This document shows positions 23,355 through 33,898 of a DNA stretch of 64,000 bases, piece after piece. The translations under genes and the position numbers were made by a program. Each line of letters begins with the position of its first letter. Positions within the stretch are counted from its first letter, which is position 1. Below the pieces are notes generated by a model, which had not been told where the DNA came from, did not search any database, and was given only the letters and a program-made list of their open reading frames with translations. This stretch comes from Madurella fahalii. Taxonomy: Eukaryota > Ascomycota > Sordariomycetes > Sordariales. The stretch lies in NCBI GenBank assembly GCA_029876055.1, contig CM056874.1, positions 2,852,001-2,916,000 on the forward strand. Reading direction: 5' to 3'.

Positions 23355-23755
23355 ATAGACAGTCTCCGACACGTCGATCTAGCGCGGTGTAGAAAGCTTT
23401 CTAAATAGAAGAGAGGGTAACAGATGTGGGTATCTAACTATAGCGCTACGTATTAAGGTTAGCAAGCCGAGCTAACGAAGCGTATGCAGTCGCCTCCGTT
23501 CTCTCTAGCCCACGAGGCTGACGCCGCCGACAATGCCGGCGCGCTCCACCGAGTACTGTACCGAGTTCGATGCTTCGCTCTCGGAGACTCGATGACGCTA
23601 CAGTATACGGACAAGTTCGACCAGTAGAGGCTAGGTAGATTTACCTCGCGCCCTATATCGGCCTGTGCTGTCCGTCCACTATATATTCGCTATCAGGAGT
23701 TCATCCCGTGCAGATAGGTATCTACAACTCTTGAACGACTGAACGGGCTCTCTAG
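23355..23755. other. Possibly RIP-affected spacer
   Basis: Rich in TA dinucleotides (GCTAACG-, CTATAG- and TATATT-like words) compared with neighbouring genes. Its right end, about 23710-23755, together with the last codons of the adjoining NLR relic, resembles 55490-55565. Confidence 0.4.
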
Positions 23756-24386
23756 CTACGCTTTTTCAGCGGCGGTCCGGACGGCCTCGGCGTCACTGGG
23801 CCGGCCGTGGTCCGAGAAGACGTCGCCTAATCCATGTAGAATCCACTTGTCCCCTTCCATAATCGATATGCCGTCCATCATCACCATCTTTAAACAGCAA
23901 TCGGCATGTTGCATCAACTGTCGTTGTACTACCCAGTACCCGCTCCGTGTCCGACGGCACATGCAACCCCACGCACCTCATCGCTAGCTGCGCCATTTGG
24001 ATGTTCCTCACCTCATTCAGCTCGTGTATCGTCCACGAGTGTACGCAGCCATGCATGCCGTACCCACGCGACTCGGTCCCCCGCTCAGTCGACGACATGT
24101 CCGCCTTGGCCAATCCGTAGTCGCACAGCACTCGAATCGCCTCAGTAAAGCCGAGTATGTCCCCTGCCAGTTCCCGAAACCATTGTGGGCCGCTCGGCCG
24201 GCCCCTGTGCAGCAGCTCGAACCACAGATCCTCGTTGCCGAAGTAGACCCAGAGCCGCGGAAGCCTCGCCGACGTGGTGTTCTGCAGTCGTTTTGTATCC
24301 CATCTCACCGAACAACACCCGTCCCCTCTCCCCTTCCAGTCCAATCTCGAATCCCTCTCTAGCGATGTATGTCCTGAGATTACCAT
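23756..24386 (-). pseudogene. NB-ARC/TPR-type NLR relic (linker and first TPR region)
   Basis: Minus-strand frames encode a piece of a fungal STAND/NLR protein. The upper frame (24386 downward) holds RLPRLWVYFGNEDLWFELLH, then AIRVLCDYGLAKAD and GYGMHGCVHSWTIHELNEVR, the signature of the segment between the NB-ARC domain and the TPRs, where the conserved MHxCVHxW motif is found. Near 23960-23900 the reading shifts to another frame, which continues with DKWILHGLGDVFSDHGRPSD, a TPR-like helix pair (normally Y/F-DQGR or DQGK), ending AEKA-stop at 23756. The effector domain, the nucleotide-binding P-loop and most TPRs are absent. It is a truncated, frameshifted remnant of an accessory innate-immunity-type gene. 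Confidence 0.6.
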
Positions 24387-24758
24387 GCTGCAAGCAATTA
24401 TCCCTATCTATCCATTAGCTCGCATACGGAGAGTATGGAAATACAACCTTCACCAAGTACCTCCGGGACGGGGTGCTAGGGATCCGCCTTCGTTTCGTCA
24501 CGTGAATATTGGTAGTGATTCGAAGCTTCGAAATAGAGTACTTGGCGTTTCCCCTCTTGGGTCTCTTTTTTCCCAGCTGCTTGCTCTTGCTGTTGCTGCA
24601 TATAAGGTGGCCGCGGCGGGGGTAGTGCCTGTGGACGCGGTTCGATCCGCTCGTTTTGTGCCGTGATAATAAACGGGGGTTAAGAACCCGGTTTGTTGGA
24701 GGACCCAGAGATTGCAGGGTAATTTCGGCGCTATGAGCCAGGGGAGAACAGATGACAG
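24387..24758. other. Spacer without recognised gene
   Basis: Between the NLR relic and the LINE fragment. No recognisable coding sequence. Confidence 0.35.
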
Positions 24759-25004
24759 ATGGCCTGGCTAAGTCGAAAAGACAGCGCAAAAGCGTATGGA
24801 TCTATGGTGGTATATGTCACCAAAGCCTGTGATGCCAGGAGGCTCCTAACGAGCGCTTCTTCCGCGCCGGAGGAGAATCAGGATATACGGGCGTTCGAGC
24901 GTCAAATGCGGCCGGAACAATGTTACAACTGCCAGCAGATTGGCCACAAATTCCTCTACCCTCCATCGTATATGGGCCAATCTATTTCGTCACTCCCGTT
25001 TTGA
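24759..25004 (+). mobile_element. Fragment of a LINE (Tad1-like) ORF1 with zinc knuckle
   Basis: The frame reads WLSRKDSAKAYGSMVVYVTK, a shifted middle, then FERQMRPEQCYNCQQIGHKF before breaking. The CYNCQQIGHK block matches the CCHC zinc knuckle (Cx2Cx4Hx4C) seen in ORF1/gag proteins of fungal LINEs, with the last Cys lost in the frame break. The upstream SAKAYGS-type segment is also usual for these proteins. It is a short dead fragment, without the reverse transcriptase nearby. Confidence 0.5.
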
Positions 25005-25436
25005 CCTAACGGGTGTGTCGATGGGCTGGAATGTCTTAGTGACCGGATCCATCTCCAGCAGATTGGGTGAAGTCGCATACACCAGACTGGACGCACCGAA
25101 TACCGATCAATGGATCACCCTCAATATTCTTCCAGGGCAAGACGAGTAGATAACTGTAGAGCAATATTCCGTCGATGCCGGTCACACTGTAACAAGCGGA
25201 CCGTCTCCGGACAAGGCCGTCCAAGTGCAGCCCATTCCATCGACTGGCCTCCCCGCCTCATCTTCCGGCGCCCGCCCCAGGGAACTTCATTTTATTCTAT
25301 GGCAATGCCGAGTTTGGGAGCATCCACCCCCACCAGGCGATTTTGGAAATGTGCGCTACCTTCCTAGGCGGAAATGACAATTGACAACCCGGAGCCCTGT
25401 GCAACGGCAGAACGTGACGAGATAGAGGCCCAGGGC
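25005..25436. other. Spacer without recognised gene
   Basis: Continues beyond the LINE fragment to the 3' end of the MFS transporter gene. Nothing else recognised. Confidence 0.35.
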
Positions 25437-27434
25437 TTAAGTAGTAGTAGCAACAGCATCAGCATCCCCAATTTCCCGCTTGATGCTGCCCTCTGGTCCG
25501 CCGTCCTCCTTCCTGTCGCTGTTGTCGCTCGCTGCCGCTAGTGACTGGAGTTGAAGCGCATTGCGCCGTCGCAGCCGATCATCGACGTATCTGACAACAG
25601 CGAGCAACAGGCCGGCCACGAGGATGGAGATGTTGACGGCGAATCCACGGTTGTAGAGAGGTCGGTCATCCTGGCGGAAGATTTGTGCGCCGTAGATACC
25701 AGCAATGTTGCCACCCATGATCGCCCTGTTTGAAAAATGGTCAGCAGCGATCCGAGCAAGCAAAACAAAAGAAAGACTGACATGGTCATTGCCAACGCTC
25801 GCTCCTCCGAATCGGTGCACGCAAGGGACATCCACGTGATGTTGAGGGGATGCGAGAAGGTCCCAAAAACCTGAGTCCACACGACGCCGAAGTATCGCAC
25901 CCCTCGGAGGTTAGGGCCGAGCGACGTGAACGCACGGTTGAATATGTAACCGATCAAGTGGCATGTGAACCCGGCCATGACCGTCTCACCACGCTTGTTA
26001 CTATAGTCATGTCAGTGGAGATCTCCATTCCTGGCCTCGGGTTGCATCTTACAAATGATCCGAAACGTAGCTGAAAGCGAAGGCAACCGGAATCTGTATG
26101 TAGAGACCAACCGAAGCCATCGCATTGGATGAGAGCGCGGGGAACCCAAAACTGGTTACAATGGACGGGCCGTAGGTGTCGAAGGCGCGTAGAGGACCAT
26201 TGTTGGCGAGCGAAATCAAAAAGTGTGTCCACAGACGCCAACTCAGGAACTGAACGGCAGGGAAGAAGGGATCAGCAGGCGACTCTTCCGGGGTGGATGC
26301 CGAGACGACTCACGGCCTTCTTAAACGCGGATGTTCCGATGCGCTTCTTTTTCTTTCCCTTCATCGGGTCATCGATCCAGACGCGGGTTCTCAGGATATG
26401 AATCTCCCGGTCGGTAAAAATGGATATGCCAGGCAGGAAGGTGCTGTAACGGCCCAGATTGTGTCAGCGAGGGGGGTGATGGGGGGACGGACGGAAGCTG
26501 GCTTGCCTATGGGGGTTTTTGAATGAGTCGGGCAAAAAGAACCCAAACAAAATACCAGAGAGCAGCGTGAAAGCCCCCATAAGAACGAACAACCAAAACC
26601 AGCCAGGTCTGTCCGCAACACCACGCATGTGGAGGATACCGTATGCAAGCAGTTTGGAGGAAGCTTGGCCGAGTTGGTTTCCAAAGTAGAAGATGATGAT
26701 ACGCTTCGCACTTTCGGACCGGGTATACCACGTTGAGAGGGTCCATAACCCACCCGGGATAAAGCCCGACTCGGTAATGCCGAGGAGGAATCGAGTCACA
26801 ATGAAAGCAGTGTAGCCTTTCTGGAATGCCTGAAATGTGCTGACGGTTCCGAAGAGGAAGAGCTGGAGAGTGAGCCATTTGCCCGGGCCGACTCGGTAGA
26901 GGATCATGTTGGATGGAATCTCAGTAAGGACGATACCGAGCGAGAGCATCTGCTGGCCCACATTGAATTGGTCCTGGTTGATGCCAACATCCTCCATGAA
27001 TCTGTCCGTGATGGCGTTGGCGATGTTTCCACGATCCAGCTCTGAGATGGTAAACAAGTCAGAATGGACACAACACGTAGGCGAGAGGGCTGGAAAGGGG
27101 GTGAATGACACCTCGGATCCAGCGGGTAGAGCGCAAGGTCCAGAGGTGGGAAGAGGTTGGGACGAGGAAAGCTAGATAGTAGGAAGCGAGATGAGGCGAC
27201 TTACGTAAACAGAAGTATCCAAGACCGAGAAGTGGCATGAGAATCAGATCCAACCTTCAAGGGCAAGTTTTTGTCAGGAGGTTCTGGTCATCAGCAGTCG
27301 CAATTGGATACTACTCACTTTCGCTTGGCTCTCCTCTCCTCCTCCTTCGTCCAGTCCACATGCAGCGCCATAGGTTCCTCATCCTCCTGATGAGGAGGGT
27401 AGTAGTCCGGATCCACGGACTTCGCGTCCGACAT
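25437..27434 (-). CDS. MFS transporter of the allantoate-permease (Dal5-like) family
   Basis: Seven exons on the minus strand (27319-27434, 27205-27254, 26507-27041, 26314-26443, 26053-26249, 25782-26000, 25437-25725) give 511 residues. The protein is a 12-TM plasma-membrane anion:cation symporter of the ACS type, which in fungi takes up allantoate, vitamins or other organic anions. The opening DWTKEEERRAKRKLDLILMP, the motif LDRGNIANAITDRFMEDVGI after TM1, and FIPGGLWTLSTWYTRSESAK are family hallmarks. Intron 3 appears to begin with GC (GCAAGC...CAG): only this joint restores NPHSTFLPGISIF. Intron 2 (163 bp) is longer than the others, and intron 6 has the unusual donor GTCAGT. The cytosolic tail is Asp/Lys-rich. 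The substrate is not determinable from the sequence. Confidence 0.87.
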
Positions 27435-28240
27435 GGTTGCCGAGGGTGGTTTTCTGACTTGTTGTTTTGGTTTGTGCAGACCAGACCATGTAACCCAGCG
27501 GCCCGGTCCTTTTTTAATCGGACAGCTGCCGATCCTTATGAGCTTCTCAGTTGCCGTTGGGTATTGTCCCTTTGTGTCGTGGTGAACTTCAGCTGACAGT
27601 CTTGGCCATATGGTGACATGTGTGGCGTCGAGCACGCAATTACTAACGATTTAGATGCGTGAATAGCCCCACGGAATAGGGGGCGTGGCTGCGTGTCAGC
27701 CACAGGTCATCTTGCTACATCTTCCAGTGGAAGAGACATCTCGGCGGCGCAGTTCCCGCCCGGGCCAAGCCTTGTCCGTACACGTATACGTAACTCCGGC
27801 CGAAGAATAGCAATCATGCATGCGTTTCTCTCCATGGCAGTTCTTGGAACACCTTGGTGTTGGTGGCGGCAGCGCCGAGAGGCACGTTGCGTGCGCCAAG
27901 GGGCACGTTGCGTTTGCCAAGGAGGCACGTTATCTTGCCATAATTCATTCTATTGGCGACGGGCGTGGGATGTCGGACTGAGAGTCGTGGCATGGTGACT
28001 CGGGATCGACTCTGGCGCAGGTGGAAGTTGCGCAGCTGCAAGGATCCTTCCACCAGGCAAAATATGAAGTAGTTGATCGGGAATTGGTGCTCGCTATTCA
28101 TCACGTGTTTGTGGAGAGAGATGTGCGAAGTCTTTACTACCTAGGGCCCTACCTTCAGCTCTGACCCTAGGGCTGATTCTGGCTCTAGCTAACTCACTGA
28201 CTAATAGTAATAGCAACTTTTTCAGCTGTTGTCAGCTGCT
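27435..28240. other. Upstream region of the MFS gene
   Basis: Promoter of the minus-strand transporter. A short tandem repeat occurs at about 27880-27935 (GGCACGTTGCGTG.GCCAAG-like units, two clear copies and a third partial). No gene recognised. Confidence 0.4.
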
Positions 28241-28470
28241 GTGGTTGCAAGGGTCTACGGCCTCGTCTTCGCCTTTGGAACCTTCTATATGGCCTATTAC
28301 AAACCTCCTGGATCAGGGAGCCTCGGGGCCTCTGGGCCTTGCTCGGTCTGTAAGAGAGCAGTCTGTAGCCGGGCTTTGAAGTCTACAAGCCTCTTGTTGA
28401 GATATAGGTCTAGTGGTGGTACCTAAGTCCCTTTCTCGAGGTTCCGAATAGGAGTGGCTAAGAGATTAAA
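28241..28470 (-). mobile_element. Retroelement (probably LINE) C-terminal fragment, copy 1
   Basis: Read on the minus strand: PIRNLEKGT, a TAG where Trp is likely, then VPPLDLYLNKRLVDFKARLQ. The same reading, diverged, occurs at 39783-40118 (IPIRNIE...LNKRLADFETR), so this is a dispersed repeat. The sequence resembles the segment after the reverse transcriptase of Tad1-clade LINEs; that identification is from memory and moderate. No intact element is present. Confidence 0.45.
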
Positions 28471-29013
28471 GATCAGTCCGCTCGGAAATGAGCTGGTCGG
28501 CTTGCGAGCTCGGCCGAGCTTCGGCTGGAGCGAAACTTCGCCGCGAGCATGCCAACAAGGGACTCTTCATCCCAGGCAACTCTCTACTGGTTGTTGTGGA
28601 CGGACACAAGCTCGATTATTGGCTGAGGCCCCGCTGGCCACTCGGACCCCCACAGCGAATTTTCTGAACGGGTGGGGAGCTCCGAGGGGAGCCAGCAGCA
28701 ACGCACAAAAGGAGGGAACTGCACACGGTGATTGGTTCAGATGATAAGCAAGAATCGCATGTGCAAATGCGAAAGGGCTGCTACGAAAGAATGGTTGGGA
28801 TTGCAAGGTGCCGAGAAAGCATCCAAGAAGAGCCAAGAAAAGGAGCAATTAACGTCTATAGCCTGAGCAGCCCAGCTTCTGACAGCGTCAGGATGAACAG
28901 CAATCCGCATTGTCAGATTATGCTTCATGTGAATGATGCCAGGAGGGTATTTAAAAGCCGACCAGAAGGGACACGAAGTTCTCCAAAAGCCCGGAGCCAC
29001 ATATTTCGTTACG
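28471..29013. other. Promoter and leader region of the arrestin-like gene
   Basis: No gene recognised. The frame of the arrestin-like protein is open upstream of 29014 with an ATG at 28936 or 28933, but the conserved domain begins at 29014. Confidence 0.35.
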
Positions 29014-30403
29014 ATGGGAATCCGCCTAAAGATCCAGCTGGTCGATGTCGGAAAGGTATTTACCTCACTCGACATCGTTCAAGGCTCGGTGAGCTTGGAG
29101 TTACCCCGCTCCACAGCCATATCAAACCTCGTTCTCACCCTCGAAGGTAGGCTTCCAATTTCAAACTATCAAACTGCTCTCCGATCGCTGAATCCGGGAT
29201 TACCAGGTAGGGTTAATACCTTCCTACTCAAGAATAGCACACACTTTGCGCTAGCAGAAGATACGCAGCACTGGTCGCGCGACTACCACGAGGTCTGACT
29301 GATATACGGATACCTCGCATCAATCCACCTGCTAATGACCTCCAGGTCTGCAAGTTATCCGAAGTCCTGTTTCCATCCTCCAACATATCTGTCCCGGCTA
29401 CAGGGTACACATTACCCGAGGGCATTCATTCATTTCCCTTCACCATCAGCCTCCCTTTGCTTTCTGCCTGCCAACAATCCCAATTCTTTGCCAAGCATCT
29501 CAAAACAACCCTTCCTCCTTCTTTCGACAGTCACGCCTCTGGGCACCGTAGCTCAGCCAAGATCGAATACATCTTAAAAGCCAGGGTTGAGCGACCGGGC
29601 AGATTTCACCCAAATATATCAACACAACAAGAGCTCTCGTTTTGCTCCTTAGATCCACCATTATCTTCGATCCCTTCAGGTCCGGGGTACAGCACAACGA
29701 CTTCGGGTACGCTTTATCTCCCTACCCGGCAAAGGACGGCATCCACACTGGATTCGACTGGCCAATACCCTATCCTGCTGCTCGAGGCAAGGATTCCTTC
29801 GCCCGCAGTCCTCTTTGCGGGTGACAAAATTCCTCTTATTATTTTACTCCGAAAGCTCCACACCAAGCTGGATAACCCTTGTCCCATCCGGTTGCAGAGC
29901 ATAGAAATCAGCGTCCAGAGCACGACAACAGTCTCCATCAGCAGTGATCGCACTTCATGGACAGCATCCCGGAACGTGTTACAGCTAAAGGGCCTGGGAA
30001 GAGTTGTAACAAGCTTTCAGGAGAACGACGTGTTGTCGGAGCCTAACAACGGCATGTCGCAGGACGTGACTGTTCCGAACATCACGCCGAGCTTCACTAC
30101 CTGCACCGTCCGGCACGAACACTCGCTTGAGATCACCTGCGGATTCTCACTGGGTAATGATACCACATTAAAGGTATGCCCCACATTCTCTCGGTAGGGG
30201 AATTCGATATTCATTGCTTCTGAATCTAGCTAGTCAAGCTCGTCATCAACGTGGAGATACATTCCGGTGTAGGGCAAGACCGGAATGCACTTCCGGGCCG
30301 ACGCGGGGAATGCTTAGAGGCCCCTATAAGACCGGGCTGCTCGAGACACTTGCAAGTCAGTGCAGGATACGCCGAGGACAACTCGCTACCTGCCTACCGT
30401 TAA
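29014..30403 (+). CDS. Arrestin-like (alpha-arrestin) protein
   Basis: Proposed exons are 29014-29146, 29207-29292, 29346-30173 and 30230-30403, giving 406 residues. The N-terminus MGIRLKIQLVDVGKVFTSLD and GSVSLELPRSTAISNLVLTL are the first beta strands of a fungal arrestin domain; later LPEGIHSFPFTISLPLLSAC is the typical arrestin strand preceding the finger region, and AKIEYILKARVERPG begins the second half, with GDKIPLIILLRKL the C-terminal arrestin start. Fungal alpha-arrestins are adaptors that bring ubiquitin ligases to plasma-membrane transporters. The C-terminal sequence SLPAYR resembles a degenerate PY motif. The first intron is a multiple of three and has no stop, so it could be retained; the second has a weak donor (GTCTGA), but its branch site and acceptor look good. 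Confidence 0.7.
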
Positions 30404-32246
30404 CTACAGCCAGCACGAGGCACAAACGCGTGGCTGTGGATGGCATGGCAACTTTTCAGCTACTGTCCACCTCCGTTTCCAAGAGTACCGCCCGACGAAA
30501 CAGGGAAGCACTTGGCTCCAAGAGAAGAACAACGAGGTCCCTCAAAACCTCCGCTTAAATGTTCCGTATTTCCTCTCGCACAGCCTGGCACTCCAAGGCG
30601 GCCCGCAAGACGTCGGAGGGGGGCCCAAGTGGTGTTGACGGTTGGCACTACCTGGATACTGGTGGCATATTTAGCGATGGAAGGAATATTCGTTCGAAAT
30701 TTATGAAGTTGAAGGTAGGATCCATGAAAAGCGAATGTGTAAATCATGCCTTGGAAAATGAAACTGTGCCTGGCTTTGAAAGTTGGAAAATGTCTGAAGA
30801 CGCAAAGGCCCACCCCCTCAAAGCAACTCGCCACAGGATCAGAGCACTTGCTCGGGTACTCCAATTCGCCCAATCCTCCATGGACTACGCCTTCTCCAGT
30901 GCCGCACATTCCAGTGTGTAGCAAGAGCGATGGTGATACTTAGGGAATGACGCCTCCGGTCAGGGACATCAGTCACCGTCACCAAGGGCCGTCCACCTCA
31001 ACATTCCTCAAACCCACTTTGTCCGTTGCATTTTACTACCAATGACCCAAGAGTCCCAAGGTTGCCTAATTTCGTTTCCTCAAAGCTCCTGTTGACAAAC
31101 CGCAGGCGGTTTGCGTCTCCTGTTTGCAGGCGAGCTCTACATTCACTGGTCGGAAAATAACCGCCGAATATAGGGGCGCAGACGGGCAACATCATTGGTT
31201 CATCCGGGAGCCCCTGAGTTCTGGGCTGCCCGGGCTGTACAGCCGTTTCCTCACTTTCCCGAACGCATTTCTTTCTGCAACGCCCCGCCTTCAATGTTCC
31301 TAGATGAGTGCGCTTTGTTTTTTCGCGCCGTTGAAGGTATGTTCGGGAATTCGCCATATTCACGCCCGACTACTTTTATCGAGTCTCAAGCGCCCGTTGC
31401 CGCTCCACCGTGAACCTCAGCGCCATCCTCCCCTGTGCCAGCGAGACGGTAAAACATTCGGAAAGCTACCGGCAACGCTGGTCTTGCGGTCCGGCTTCGA
31501 GGAGGTGCTTCTCAAGGGCGAGCGTGCATCTTTTGAATAGGTTAACGATCAACTTGCGCAGATCGCATGCATCAGTACTGCGAATCAAGGTATCGAATCT
31601 CTGCTGGTGGACATATCTGATGTGGCTCTTCATGTCCTCCGAGTTGATATTTTAGAAGGAGACGCACAATCGGCGTGGCGAGACATTAGATGTCATCGAC
31701 ACGTTTATCGTTGTTCTGCACCTAAGGTCCAACGGAGAACGCGGCCGCATCCGGCGACGCGGGGGTTTGTTGACTCGAATGGAGTTCCCGCTCAAGGCGA
31801 CCGTCCATGGATGCACAAAGCAGAATTGGTTCAAATAAGGGAAAATGAAAGGCGAGGCCTTCTCACCAAGGCACCAGCAATGTAAGGCATGAATGGAACA
31901 CCCCTGTAAAAAAGCTAGCAGCAAAGTTAGCGAACATTTGACGGGCGTCCGTAGTGGCTAGCGCTACCATAGGACGCGGTTACGTGCCTAATAACTTGCT
32001 TGCAAACGTGATTTAAAAAAATTGACGCAAAGGGCAATGTTTTAACTTGGGTGAGTTTGCTCATAGGAAAAAATTCGTGACTTTCCAGGCATCCCCTCGC
32101 TTTAGCCTATAGGGATATCCTTTAAATAGTATTCGGGACTCAACCTCCTAGGTCTGCTGCGAATTCTGAATCAACAGTAGATCTGCGTCACGTGGTAGGG
32201 CCAAGATGAATTTTGCTTGTGTCGCTTCTTTAAAGATGAGTAACGT
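30404..32246. other. Gene-poor stretch with coding-like debris
   Basis: No clear gene. Around 31470-31720 (+) one frame reads SGFEEVLLKGERASFE, a stop, then VNDQLAQIACISTANQGIES and VALHVLRVDILEGDAQSAWR. This looks like old coding sequence but I cannot assign it. A further open frame at 30559-30921 has no recognisable features. Confidence 0.3.
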
Positions 32247-32256
32247 TAACGTGCGT

Positions 32257-32289
32257 GATAAGCGAGCGGCGCGGATAAGCGAGCGGCGC
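32257..32289. repeat. Pogo-like terminal repeat motif, two direct units
   Basis: Two identical 16-base units (GATAAGCGAGCGGCGC) at 32257-32272 and 32274-32289, spaced 17 bases start to start. The same motif with the same 17-base spacing, slightly mutated, occurs at 57108-57139. From memory, ATAAGCGAGCGGCGC is typical of terminal inverted repeats of fungal Tc1/mariner-pogo (Fot-like) elements. The partner end and transposase are not seen here. Confidence 0.6.
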
Positions 32290-32622
32290 ACGTTTCGACC
32301 TACTTACTACATTCCACTACAAAAAACCATGGCCAGCAATCCTCCATTACTAGGCAACCGGATTTCCTTACGATATCTTCTAACCCATAACCTAGGCGCC
32401 GTCTCCAATCCATGAGGCCAAACAATAGATTTGAAAGCAATGGCGGTTAGTGCGACTAGTCAAGAAGCTACGCCTGTAGACTCCACCGTCGTAATATGCG
32501 CCTCTTTAACACGAGGAGATGGCGGGGCAAAGGCGGGCCTGGTAGACATGGATGCAAGGAAAGCGGCCTAAGGTTTTCCATTAAACATCAGTAAAGATCT
32601 TCCAGCCATTTCCATCACCGAC

Positions 32623-33330
32623 ATGGCAGGCGAGGTGTCACTTTCTCTTGCCTGTCGCCAAATAGGACCAATATGGTGCCTGCTCTCGCTAGACACCCCA
32701 TCAGCGGGGCAATCCTCATTGTGGCCCAAGCCTGCGCGTGGTTGGGCAAGACAAGTCCCGTTTCAAGAACTATTGCCGCAACTTGTGTCAAGGTTCACTC
32801 AAAGGCCGGGGAGGCCCATCTCCAAGAGCTCATTCAAAACAGTATACCTGGCGCGTCAGATGCTTCCTTTAAAGAAACGTTAGTGATCTTAGAGGGCCTA
32901 CATTGATGCTCTCAACCAGGGAGTGTTCAAAATTGCGCTTGATCTCTTGGAGCAGGGCGGTACTTGGGAGGGAGAGGAGTCAATGCAGGCGTGGGTAACA
33001 GGGGTCACAAACATTAACCCAGCATACGTCGCTTTCAACGTCTCAAACAGAAGCAGCATCATGCCAGTTACCCTGAGGAGGAAGTTCTCAACGTAGCAAA
33101 TGGTTATCGTCGCAGTCCACCTATCGCAAGACATTCTCCGGCGGGACATGGACATTAACAGCGTCGACGCTGAGAGGAGGAACCTCCTCCACCTTCTGTG
33201 CTTGGGCATGAAAGAGAGCGGGAGATCCAAAACGGCGATGGACACAGTGTTGTGGGAATATGGTATATCGAGGGTTGTGTTATTATGTGTTGTGGGAGGT
33301 GGAGGGTTGAACCCTCCAACGGCCTCCTGA
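32623..33330 (+). pseudogene. Decayed gene, possibly ankyrin-repeat-like
   Basis: Three frames appear to run on from each other: AHLQELIQNSIPGASDASFK (stop near 32906), then DALNQGVFKIALDLLEQGG and NPAYVAFNVSNRSS (stop near 33095), then MDINSVDAERRNLLHLLCLG. The last block has the DxxxxTPLHLA-like shape of an ankyrin repeat (RRNLLHLLCLG), with a variable-length helix pair before it. At least two frame or stop breaks make it non-functional as read. An antisense reading is less convincing. Family assignment is weak. Confidence 0.3.
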
Positions 33331-33898
33331 ATACAGAGGTGTTGGCCTGGCTGGTGAATACGCAGGTGGTACCGACTGTGGTGTCCACCTGCCACACAGT
33401 CGTCTCGAGAAGACATGCACCCAAGGGTTAGCGCGTGGAATGTCCAACAAGAAACAATGTGCTGACAAAGCAGAGCATACCCTCCAGCAACATGACAATA
33501 TTTTCTACAAGTTCACTGTGCAAACTATGGAAGCCGTACGTATTTGTATATAGTACGACGCATCGTCGCTTCCAAGTTGTTTCCAACGAAGGCAGAAGCT
33601 AGTCGCCGGATAACGTATGACGTGACACGGAATCTTTTAATTTGGGAACTTTCGGCTAGAGCCCCCGCCACCTGCCGTATTACACGAGCTGTTTGCCCAG
33701 TTCACATATTGCACGGTGTGATGCACTTCCTCGATAACTATGTCTCCCGCCGAGGAGGATGCCTTGGATCAAAGCGGCGTAGTACTAGGCAGCGACTGAC
33801 CCGGCCAATTTATTCGCTTGACTCTGCGCCGGATTCCATGCCAGACGTGCCACCGCACTCTCCAAATTTACTCGCCTTTTCACCTTACCCCTGCCGCA
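33331..33898. other. Promoter region of the DUF4419 gene
   Basis: No gene recognised; the stretch before 33899 is a leader rich in C and T. Confidence 0.35.

Noticed and set aside
24620..24665. GGTTCGATCC motif resembling a tRNA B box
   Set aside because: No A box at the correct spacing and no cloverleaf arms could be folded around it.
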